Part shown: positions 53,248-59,974 of the stretch, piece by piece
How the letters are laid out: each line of letters opens with the position of its first letter
How positions within the stretch are numbered: position 1 is the stretch's first letter
NCBI RefSeq assembly: GCF_023498005.1
Contig: NZ_CP097290.1
Span: 62,001-126,000, forward strand
DNA: 64,000 nucleotides
From: Streptomyces durmitorensis
Lineage (GTDB): Bacteria > Actinomycetota > Actinomycetes > Streptomycetales > Streptomycetaceae
Direction: 5' to 3'
Position numbers and translations under genes: made by a program
Notes under the pieces: model-generated
The model's database searches: none
The model's input: only the letters and a program-made list of their open reading frames with translations
What the model was told of the DNA's origin: nothing

Positions 53248-55182
53248 ATGACCAATGCACTCCTTCCTACCCATCTTCCCTCCGGGACCGTGGTGTTCCC
53301 ACTCGCTGAGGACACCTCCCGGAGCGAGCGGAGTTCCCGGCCGCAACTGCAGCATCCGCAGCAGCCGCCCCACGTCCTCAGCGGGGAACTCACCCGGCTC
53401 CTCTTCGACGGGGAGAGCCGGACGGCCGTGCACGCCACCTGGCGCGGCCTGCTCACCGACGAAGGGTTTCACCACCGGCCGGGCCTGACGCCCGAGCAGC
53501 GCATCGCGCTCTCGTACGAGCGTCTCCGCCAGGTCAACGAAGCGATCGACTCGCCCGAGCAACTGGCCCGCGACCCCGAGCGGCTCGCCGCGCTGCACGA
53601 GTGGACCGGCGTCGTCGACGGGGGCCTGTGCACGCTGGCGAGCATCCACTACAACCTGTTCCTCGGCAGTCTGCTCGACCACGACAGCGCAGGCCGGGAT
53701 CTGTCCGACTTCAGCTCCATGCGCCGCACGGGCACGTTCCTGTGCACCGAACTCGACCACGGCAACGACGCTCCGGCCCTGCAGACCACGGCCGAACTCG
53801 ACCCTGAGACAGGTGAGTTCGTCCTGAACACGCCTGTCGCCGGAGCCCAGAAGTTCATGCCGAACACCAGCCTCACCGGCGGCCCCAAGACCGCCGTCGT
53901 GGCCGCGCGGCTGCTGATCGACGGCGAGGACCAGGGCGTCTACCTCTTCCTCACCCCGCTGAGCGACGACAAGGGCCACCTGCCGGGCATACGCGTGCGA
54001 CGGCTGCCCGACCGGACCGGCACCCCGGTCGACCACTGCCTCACGGAGTTCGACCAGGTCCGCCTCCCCCGCGAGGCCCTGCTCCAGGCCGACCACGGCC
54101 GCCTCGACGCGGACGGCACGTTCACCAGCACCCTGGGCAACCCGCGCAAGCGGTTCCTGCAGTCCATCGACCGTGTCACCACCGGCAAGCTCTGCATGAG
54201 CGCCGGGACCCTCGGCATGGCGCGCGCCTCCGTGGTCATCGCGGTCCGCCACGCCCACTCACGCCAGATCAGCGGACACCGAAAGGGCCTGCGCGTGCCG
54301 CTGATGGCGCACCGCAGCCACCACGGCCGTCTGCTGCACTCCCTGGCACTGGCCTACGCCATGACCTTCCTGCACCGGTCCGTGCTGACCCGCTGGGTCG
54401 AGCACGACCCCAAGGACCGCGAGGACGCCGCGCGCCTGGTGGCCGTCGCCAAGGGCTGGATCACCTGGCAGGCCCGCGCCATCACCACCGAGTCCCGCGA
54501 ACGGTGCGGCGCCCAGGGCTTCTTCCCCGTCAACGGCATGTCCGACCTGCCGCTGAACGTGGAAGGGGGCATCACGGCCGAGGGCGACAACCTGGTGATC
54601 TGGCTGAAGGCGGCCTCCGAGATGCTCTTCGAACGCCAGAGTGAGGACCGGCCCGCAGCCGACGGCGAGCTGAGCGAGAGGTCGCTGACCGACCTGTCGT
54701 TCCTGCGCGAGCTGCTGGCGAAGGTCGTGGCCGGCTGGCAGAGCCGGGCACGCAACGCCCTGCGTCAGGGGCCCAAGGGCGACCCGCTCGCCCGCTGGAA
54801 CGAGGCGTCGGCACCCGCGCTGGAGATGGTCTCGGCGTACGCCTGCCTGCAGGCGACCGACGCCTTCACAGCCGCCGCGGCCCGGGCACAGGACCCCGAA
54901 GCCCGCCGGACACTCGAGGAGTTGTGCCGCCTGTTCCTGCTCCAGCAGCTCAGCACGCACAGCGGACTCCTGCTGGCCGACAACCACATGACGGCCGAGC
55001 ACGTCCGCTCGCTGTGGTCCACGGTCAACGATCTCGTCGCCCGGCTGGCCCCGCACACCATGGCACTTGCCGATGGGTTCGACCTGCCCGCGGAGTTCCT
55101 TGCCACTGTTCCGATCGCCGACGGGGGGCGGATCGGCCACGAGCACTGCGAACAGCCCGACGCAGGAGCAGACCTGGGGTGA
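53248..55182 (+). CDS. aco: Acyl-CoA oxidase, probable autoregulator (avenolide-type) biosynthesis
   Basis: 644 residues, the length of the two-domain acyl-CoA oxidase family and longer than simple dehydrogenases. Conserved parts include FLCTELDHGND, VLNTPVAGAQKFMPNTS (FAD/substrate loop), GKLCMSAGTLGMARASVVIAVRHAHSRQ, and ERCGAQGFFPVNGM. The last 180 residues form the second helical domain. In S. avermitilis Aco is essential for avenolide, introducing unsaturation in the acyl precursor. The divergent receptor gene and P450 next door give the same three-gene set. The promoter region holds a perfect palindrome. Alternatively it could act on a PKS starter acyl-CoA, but synteny favours hormone synthesis. 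Confidence 0.85.
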   Translation: MTNALLPTHLPSGTVVFPLAEDTSRSERSSRPQLQHPQQPPHVLSGELTRLLFDGESRTAVHATWRGLLTDEGFHHRPGLTPEQRIALSYERLRQVNEAIDSPEQLARDPERLAALHEWTGVVDGGLCTLASIHYNLFLGSLLDHDSAGRDLSDFSSMRRTGTFLCTELDHGNDAPALQTTAELDPETGEFVLNTPVAGAQKFMPNTSLTGGPKTAVVAARLLIDGEDQGVYLFLTPLSDDKGHLPGIRVRRLPDRTGTPVDHCLTEFDQVRLPREALLQADHGRLDADGTFTSTLGNPRKRFLQSIDRVTTGKLCMSAGTLGMARASVVIAVRHAHSRQISGHRKGLRVPLMAHRSHHGRLLHSLALAYAMTFLHRSVLTRWVEHDPKDREDAARLVAVAKGWITWQARAITTESRERCGAQGFFPVNGMSDLPLNVEGGITAEGDNLVIWLKAASEMLFERQSEDRPAADGELSERSLTDLSFLRELLAKVVAGWQSRARNALRQGPKGDPLARWNEASAPALEMVSAYACLQATDAFTAAAARAQDPEARRTLEELCRLFLLQQLSTHSGLLLADNHMTAEHVRSLWSTVNDLVARLAPHTMALADGFDLPAEFLATVPIADGGRIGHEHCEQPDAGADLG

Positions 55183-55195
55183 GAAAGCCGTCCAC

Positions 55196-55234
55196 GCGGT
55201 CCGTGGCCGGGCACACCGCCCGTCCACGGACCGC
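55196..55234. terminator. Bidirectional terminator after the acyl-CoA oxidase
   Basis: GCGGTCCGTGG (55196-55206) and CCACGGACCGC (55224-55234) form a perfect 11-bp stem. It lies between the convergent oxidase and RibD/DHFR-like genes and marks the right edge of the biosynthetic/signalling region. Confidence 0.8.
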
Positions 55235-55255
55235 CCGGTCAGCTGCGGCCGTTGC

Positions 55256-55840
55256 TCAGGGCTGGGCCTTGGCGTACGTCATGACCGTGACGCCGCTGTC
55301 GAAGACCTGGCCCGAGACGACGTCGTAACGCTGAGGTGAGTAGCCGGAGTCGAACAGCGGGATGCCCGAACCGATCACGATCGGGTTGATCTTGACGATG
55401 ATCTCGTCGATCTCGTCCCGCAGCGACGCGGCGGCCTTCCCGCCGCCGCACAGCCAGATGCCGAGCCCGTCGTCCTCTTTCTTCAGCGTCCGGACGGAAT
55501 CAAGCGGATCCCCCGACAGCACCTCGACCCCGGCGCCCGGGGCGCTGTCCATGCTGTCGGAGACGACGTACTGCCGCAGGTGCTGGAAAGGGCTGGTGAA
55601 GCCGTCACGCACACCGTGCTCGTAGGTGCCCCGGCCCATCACCACGGTGTCGAACCGCTGGTTGCCTCTCTCGGCGAGGCCGGGAACCTGCTGCCGCATC
55701 GCGGTCGGAATGGTCTCCGGCAGCTGGTCGAGCATCCACGCTCCGTGATCCTGCCCCTCGAGGAACATGCTGTAGTCCGAGTCGGGAGAGGCGATGAAGC
55801 CGTCCAGGGTCGCGGCGACGAAGTAGGTGAGCTTGCGCAT
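55256..55840 (-). CDS. Dihydrofolate reductase/RibD C-terminal family protein (YyaP-like)
   Basis: 194 residues. The ATG at 55840 (MRKLTYFVAATLDGFIA) fits the family start; a TTG three codons earlier is less likely. The N-terminal strand ATLDGFIA, the VVMGRGTYEHG helix-loop and the CGGGKAAASL stretch are typical of this fold, which binds NADPH. The substrate is not known for most members. No Shine-Dalgarno sequence is visible before the ATG, and a promoter-like sequence ends only about 10 bp upstream, so the mRNA may be leaderless. It converges on the oxidase and probably belongs to the flanking replicon, not to the biosynthetic pathway. Confidence 0.85.
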   Translation of the reverse strand: MRKLTYFVAATLDGFIASPDSDYSMFLEGQDHGAWMLDQLPETIPTAMRQQVPGLAERGNQRFDTVVMGRGTYEHGVRDGFTSPFQHLRQYVVSDSMDSAPGAGVEVLSGDPLDSVRTLKKEDDGLGIWLCGGGKAAASLRDEIDEIIVKINPIVIGSGIPLFDSGYSPQRYDVVSGQVFDSGVTVMTYAKAQP

Positions 55841-55848
55841 AGTAACCA

Positions 55849-55860
55849 ACCGTATCGCAC
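55849..55860 (-). promoter_or_regulatory. Possible -10 region shared with the tap promoter
   Basis: On the minus strand this reads TGCGATACGGTT, the same sequence as at the tap gene (62202-62212 core). It lies 9-20 bp upstream of the DHFR-like ATG. It may be a -10 element or a shared operator; this is inference from the match alone. Confidence 0.35.
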
Positions 55861-55876
55861 GCGTAACATCCGCCTT

Positions 55877-56281
55877 TCACAACGGCAGCGTGACACCGGT
55901 GCCCCGCCGGGTCCCCGCCGCAGCCGGGCCGTCTTCGGAGCGCCGGGTCTTGCGGCCCTTCACCCGTGCGGCGAGCGTGCCGGGGTCGATCGCCTCGGCG
56001 GGAGCTCCCTTGGCGTACAGGCCCTCGGGCACGGAGTCGCGGTCGTGGGGCAGGAGCCAGAAGACGCGGCGCCGGAACGTACCCGAGGACCGGGAGGGTT
56101 TGGCCGTCGGGCCGAGCAGGGCGTAGCCGACCAAGCGGCCGTCGCGGTGGTAAGCGGGCTTCCCGCGGCGGGTCGGCAGCCGGTCCAGGCTCTGCCGTAC
56201 GTAGTCGAGACGGTCGACGTCCTCCAGCCAGACGATGTCCGTCTCGTGGCTGATCTCGTCCTCGGTGATCAGGGAGCTCAT
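55877..56281 (-). CDS. Small conserved actinobacterial protein (DUF6009-like), copy 1
   Basis: 134 residues; the ATG at 56281 overlaps the helicase stop (ATGA), so it is the last gene of the PrimPol-helicase operon. Recognisable features are VWLEDVDRLDYVRQSLD, TRRGKPAYHRDGR, GYALLGPTAKPS and RRRVFWLLPHDRD, with a basic tail. From memory it resembles the family labelled DUF6009. A paralogue with the same blocks lies at the right edge (63649). No catalytic motif or membrane segment is visible, and I assign no function; the operon suggests a link to plasmid replication. Confidence 0.75.
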   Translation of the reverse strand: MSSLITEDEISHETDIVWLEDVDRLDYVRQSLDRLPTRRGKPAYHRDGRLVGYALLGPTAKPSRSSGTFRRRVFWLLPHDRDSVPEGLYAKGAPAEAIDPGTLAARVKGRKTRRSEDGPAAAGTRRGTGVTLPL

Positions 56282-57807
56282 GCGGCGGCGTCCCTCTCCT
56301 CGTCGGTGAGCAGTCCGATGCCCGGGTAGTGCTTGCGCTGGTTGGACAGGATCATTTCCTTGGGCGAGGCAAGGCCCACCAGTTCGCGCGTCCGGGCGGC
56401 GAACGCGCGTGAGGACGCCACGGGCGCGCCCTCGCTCTGGCACCACGTGCGGTACACGGCGTAGAGAGCCGTCTGCTCGGCGCGCAGATCGGGCTTGAGG
56501 ACACAGCACTCGTCGTAGAAACGGCCGGTGTGATCCTCGGTCTCGGCGTAGGCCGTGGTGGCGATGCGGACGCGCTCGGGCCCGGCCAGGTCCCGGTCTC
56601 CGGCGAGGTAGCGCCGGGCCCCCTCGACGAGCCATCCGAGGATGCCGGGGCCCTCCTCGGTGACCAGGATGTCGGCGAGATTCTCGATCTTGCGGTCGTC
56701 GGGGACGACGCGTTCGAAGGGCAGCAGTCGCATACGGCGCCAGAAGGCGAAGCCCCCGGTGCCGACTTCGGGCCGGTGGTTGCCGAGCAGCCAGAGCTTG
56801 TGGGTGGGCTGGAAGCTGAAGAAGTCCTGCCGCATGCGGCGGGCCTTGATCCGGTCGCCGCCGGTGAGGAGTTTGACGCGGGCCTCGTCGAACCTGTCCC
56901 CCGGCTTGACCTCGCTGCACACGATGACGCGGCGGCCGTGGAGTTCGGCGAGGTCGGTGGGGTGGCCTTCGTAGGGGCGCGCCATGAGGAAACCGGGCGG
57001 GGCGGCGTCGGCGTAGTCGCCCAGCAGCTTCATCAGCACGTCAAGGAGGACGGACTTGCCGTTGCGGCCGGAGCCGAACAGGAAGGGCAGGACCTGTCCC
57101 CCGACGTCGCCGGTGACGGAGTACCCCAGCAGCAGCTGGAGGTAGTCGATCATCTCGCGGCCTTCGGCGTCGTCGCCGAAGGTGTCCGTCAAGAAGCGGT
57201 CCCAGCGCGGAACGGGCACGTGCTGGGGGCCCACGGCGGTGGAACGGGAATGGAAGTCCTTGTTCGGGTCCGGGCTCTTGATCCGGCCGGTGCACAGGTC
57301 CACCACACCGTCAGGAGTGCACAGGGCGTACGGGTCGGCGTCCAGGAGCGCGGCGTTGAGCACCATGCCGGGGGCCGATCTGGCCTGCGAGAGCATGGCG
57401 TTGATGCCGGTGGTCGACAACGCCCGGCGGCGGTGCTGCTGCAGGGCACGGTCGTTGAAGACGCCGCGGGGGTCATGGGCGGCGATGTGCTCGGCCAGGT
57501 CACCGGCCGCCCACAGCACGGTGTCGTCCTCGTCGATCTGCCACCGGGTCGTGTCCCACCGGTACCAGCCGATGCCCGGCACATGCCGGTAGTCGTTGGC
57601 GTACAGCTTGACGAACAGCTTGGCGTTGCCACGGTCGGAGAGGGTGTCGGGCAGCAGCCCGTCGGCGACCGCCCCACCGGCATCGTGCCCCGCCACGGCC
57701 CGCGCCGGGCCGGGCACTTGGCCCTGGCCGGGGATCTGGCCGCGGATCTGGGCAGCGACGGCTTCAGGATCGAACGCGAAGAGGGCCTCGTCGTCGTACG
57801 TCTTCAC
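56278..57807 (-). CDS. Phage/plasmid P4-type primase-helicase (D5/superfamily 3 helicase)
   Basis: 509 residues from a GTG at 57807 that overlaps the PrimPol stop (GTGA) and follows GGAGAAGG. The central domain has Walker A GSGRNGKS (Lys251 at nt 57055-57057), then RVIVCSEVKPGDRFDE (Walker B region), KLLTGGDRIKARRMRQDFFSF and KLWLLGNHRPEV (sensor). The D5_N-like region lies before it (NAMLSQARSAPGM, LCTPDGVVDLCTG). Such proteins unwind plasmid or phage origins. With the PrimPol gene upstream and iterons beyond that, it should be the replicative helicase of the element. The N-terminal 70 residues are low-complexity (GQIPGQGQVPGP). Confidence 0.93.
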   Translation of the reverse strand: MKTYDDEALFAFDPEAVAAQIRGQIPGQGQVPGPARAVAGHDAGGAVADGLLPDTLSDRGNAKLFVKLYANDYRHVPGIGWYRWDTTRWQIDEDDTVLWAAGDLAEHIAAHDPRGVFNDRALQQHRRRALSTTGINAMLSQARSAPGMVLNAALLDADPYALCTPDGVVDLCTGRIKSPDPNKDFHSRSTAVGPQHVPVPRWDRFLTDTFGDDAEGREMIDYLQLLLGYSVTGDVGGQVLPFLFGSGRNGKSVLLDVLMKLLGDYADAAPPGFLMARPYEGHPTDLAELHGRRVIVCSEVKPGDRFDEARVKLLTGGDRIKARRMRQDFFSFQPTHKLWLLGNHRPEVGTGGFAFWRRMRLLPFERVVPDDRKIENLADILVTEEGPGILGWLVEGARRYLAGDRDLAGPERVRIATTAYAETEDHTGRFYDECCVLKPDLRAEQTALYAVYRTWCQSEGAPVASSRAFAARTRELVGLASPKEMILSNQRKHYPGIGLLTDEERDAAA

Positions 57808-58856
57808 GGGCACCTTCTCCGGGCGTGCAGGGGCCGTTCGAGGCCGGCGGCCATGCCGCTGCGGATGATCTGCTCGGTCCGGCGCTCCTGGCCCGGACGG
57901 GCTGCGAACGCGACGTCCCGCAGGGCCGGTTCGGCCTCGTCCCGGGAGACACGACCTGCGGCGACGAGCCCGCCGATGGTGTACGCGGCGCGGTTGAGGG
58001 CGTCGGAGAACCCGGCGCCCTCGGGGACGTGGCCACACCTCGCGACCGGAGCCAGGACAGTGCTGAGGCTCTGGTGCGTGCCGTGCGACGCACGACCGGC
58101 CGCGAGAACGGCCTGTCGGGCACGTGGCGGCACCCATCGCGGCGCGGGCACGGCCGGCAGATGGCTGGTGCGTTCCAGCTCCCCGGCCAGCCAGGCGGGC
58201 AGTGGCGCGGGCTCACGCACGGGCCCGACGGGCGTGTAAGCCCCCGCAGCGGTGGCAGTGCCCGGCGCGACGATGTATCCGCCGTGCGCACGTACGTCGA
58301 CCTGCCAGGCGAGGGAACGGCCGCCGCCCGAGCCGGTGGAACACTGCCAGCGCTGACTTCGGTGCGCCCGGTACCAGACGTGCAGTCCCCCGGAGGGAGT
58401 GCGCACCCGCAGAGTGGTGTCGTCGTCCGCCGGGCTGGCCGCCCCACTCAGAGCGGCCAGCAGACCCAGCGTGTGGAAGCCGTTGGCCAGCCCGGTCAGG
58501 TCGACCTGCTCGGGGATGGGGATGCCGGGCAGGAGCTGGTCCCTGGGTGGCAGCGGCCGCGCGTGCGCGTCGATGTCGATGACGACCAGTCCGGCATGTC
58601 CGCAGGCCACCCCCACCCCCACCCCCATGCCGGGGCGCCTCCCCCACCACTGGTCGACCCGTGCGCGATCGAGGGTGGCGGCATGGAAGCCGTGGCACCA
58701 GCGGCCACCCGTCAGGCAGGGACACCTCCGGCGGGAGTGGCCCGGCACGCGGCACGCCTCGCAGTTCGCCACCGGTGTCTTTCGGCCCCGCGCCAGAGGG
58801 TGCACCGGCCACCCCTGCTCGACGCACCAGCGGGCTGTGCGCAGTCCAGCAGCCAT
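57804..58856 (-). CDS. PrimPol-type primase/DNA polymerase (bifunctional prim-pol N-terminal domain)
   Basis: 350 residues from the ATG at 58856, preceded by GGGGGTGGG. Earlier in-frame starts would translate the iterons upstream (SLRSLRSL), so they are rejected. Motifs: a Cys-rich stretch (Cys32, Cys35, Cys45, Cys47, Cys54) that ends in CHGFHAAT, the catalytic VVIDIDAH (Asp94, Asp96), GGLHVWY (His) and DVRAHGGYIVAPG. It makes primers, and perhaps extends them, at the replication origin. It is coupled to the helicase by a 4-bp overlap. This primase-helicase pair is common on actinobacterial plasmids and prophages. Confidence 0.92.
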   Translation of the reverse strand: MAAGLRTARWCVEQGWPVHPLARGRKTPVANCEACRVPGHSRRRCPCLTGGRWCHGFHAATLDRARVDQWWGRRPGMGVGVGVACGHAGLVVIDIDAHARPLPPRDQLLPGIPIPEQVDLTGLANGFHTLGLLAALSGAASPADDDTTLRVRTPSGGLHVWYRAHRSQRWQCSTGSGGGRSLAWQVDVRAHGGYIVAPGTATAAGAYTPVGPVREPAPLPAWLAGELERTSHLPAVPAPRWVPPRARQAVLAAGRASHGTHQSLSTVLAPVARCGHVPEGAGFSDALNRAAYTIGGLVAAGRVSRDEAEPALRDVAFAARPGQERRTEQIIRSGMAAGLERPLHARRRCP

Positions 58857-58869
58857 ACCCACCCCCATC

Positions 58870-59318
58870 AGCGACCGAAGCGACCGAAGCGACCCAACGA
58901 CGGACACAGGCTAGCCACTTCTTGTGACACATGAGGCGGCCGCGAACCTCCGGCCCCCTCTGCGGCACGGCACGCCCCCAGCGACTGTCACACCGTCGGT
59001 AGCTGGCCCGAGAGTTAAACAAAAGCGCAGGTCACAGCCTCACGGAGACCTAAGTAGCGACTGAAGCGACTGAAGACTCCTATATATGACGCATACACAC
59101 ACGCACGAAGGTCTTCATATACCCCTCCCCTGAGTCGCTTCAGTCGCTCACTCCCCGAAGAACCCCCTGTGACCTGCGGTTTCTTCAAAGAGAAGAGCGA
59201 CTGAACAAGAGCCCAGTAGCTCTTGTTCAGTCGCTGCCCCGCCGATCCCCCGTCAGGCACTTACCAGCCACCCCGGGAACAGCGACTGAAGAGACTCAAG
59301 CGACTCACGAGCGACTCT
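58870..59318. other. Putative iteron-type replication origin
   Basis: The 554-bp gap between the PrimPol and tpg genes (58857-59410) has no credible gene. It has AGCGACTGA-like units at 58870, 58879, 58888 (AGCGACCGA/CCA), 58980, 59056, 59065, 59196, 59281, 59299 and 59310, and reverse-strand copies at 59131, 59140 and 59227. An AT-rich spot (TATATATG, near 59080) lies among them and could be the unwinding site. Iterons beside a primase-helicase pair are the signature of a plasmid origin. Streptomyces linear plasmids such as pSLA2 have iterons near their replication genes (from memory). The initiator that binds the iterons is not identified. Confidence 0.8.
59196..59235. repeat. Perfect 17-bp inverted repeat within the iteron region
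   Basis: AGCGACTGAACAAGAGC (59196-59212) and GCTCTTGTTCAGTCGCT (59219-59235) surround a 6-bp centre. Each arm begins with an iteron core. It could be a cruciform, a dimer-binding operator or the origin's nick or assembly site. Confidence 0.9.
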
Positions 59319-59393
59319 CGACCCGCAGGCTGTCCCGCATCCAGTCGGTGACGATAGGGGCGGACGGCGGACGGCGGACGGCGGAAGGACGGC

Positions 59394-59411
59394 GAGGCCC
59401 GGCAGGGCCTC
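59394..59411 (-). terminator. Short hairpin at the tpg stop codon
   Basis: GAGGCCC (59394-59400), loop GGCA, GGGCCTC (59405-59411): a 7-bp stem that reaches the tpg stop. A run of GGACGGC-type 7-mers lies just beyond it at about 59358-59392. It likely ends the tap-tpg transcript before the origin. Confidence 0.5.
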
Positions 59412-59968
59412 TACAGATCGAACTCCAGGCGCTCGACATCCGTGAAGCGGACCTCCTCCAGGGAGCCGGCGCGGCGGCCGCCGTCCTGGAAGTAGGTCTC
59501 CTTGAGACCTTCGGCGGCGATCTGCCGCAACTGGTCGTCGCCGGCGCCCTGTTCCTGGGCGGCAAAGAGGCGGGCGGCAAACCGAGGGGGCAGCGCGACG
59601 GTCAGGTCCCGCATCCGGTCCTCATCCGTCGACCCGATCGGCGCGACGTACCCGAGCCGGGCCCGGGTGTCGATGACGATGCCGTCCGTCGTCGCCGCCT
59701 TCTCGCGGGCCTTGGCCCTGATCTGCGGCTGCCACCGCTTCTTGACCTCGCCCTGCAGCCGGGCCGCGAGGTCCGCGCGGGGCTTCTTGATCTGGTCCTT
59801 CACGTACCGCTCCACGGTGCGCTGGGAGATCCGCAGCATCTGGGCGACCGCCTTGGTGCCCTTGAGCTGCTTGACCAGGTACCGCATCTGCGCGCCCGCA
59901 GACTTCGGGATCGGGCGGGTGAATGCCTTCTGTACCGCTTGGTCCAGGCCGTCGCCGAACATGCTCAT
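59411..59968 (-). CDS. tpg: Telomere terminal protein Tpg
   Basis: 185 residues, matching the usual Tpg length. The N-terminal half (LDQAVQKAFTRP, PKSAGAQMRYLVKQLKGTK, VAQMLRISQRTVERYVKDQ) has the conserved HTH-like region of Streptomyces terminal proteins. Tpg is joined covalently to the 5' ends of linear chromosomes and plasmids and primes filling of the 3' overhang (established for S. coelicolor and S. rochei plasmids). It starts 6 bp after tap, in the known tap-tpg order. Its presence says that the replicon here, or its ancestor, is linear. Confidence 0.93.
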   Translation of the reverse strand: MSMFGDGLDQAVQKAFTRPIPKSAGAQMRYLVKQLKGTKAVAQMLRISQRTVERYVKDQIKKPRADLAARLQGEVKKRWQPQIRAKAREKAATTDGIVIDTRARLGYVAPIGSTDEDRMRDLTVALPPRFAARLFAAQEQGAGDDQLRQIAAEGLKETYFQDGGRRAGSLEEVRFTDVERLEFDL

Positions 59969-59974
59969 GCCTGC

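Noticed and set aside
58857..58907. Longer N-terminus for the PrimPol protein
   Set aside because: The extra codons (SLRSLRSL) are translated iterons; the ATG at 58856 has its own ribosome site.
59015..59260. 81-codon frame in the iteron region
   Set aside because: It reads through iterons and the inverted repeat, has no clear ribosome site and a composition unlike neighbouring genes.
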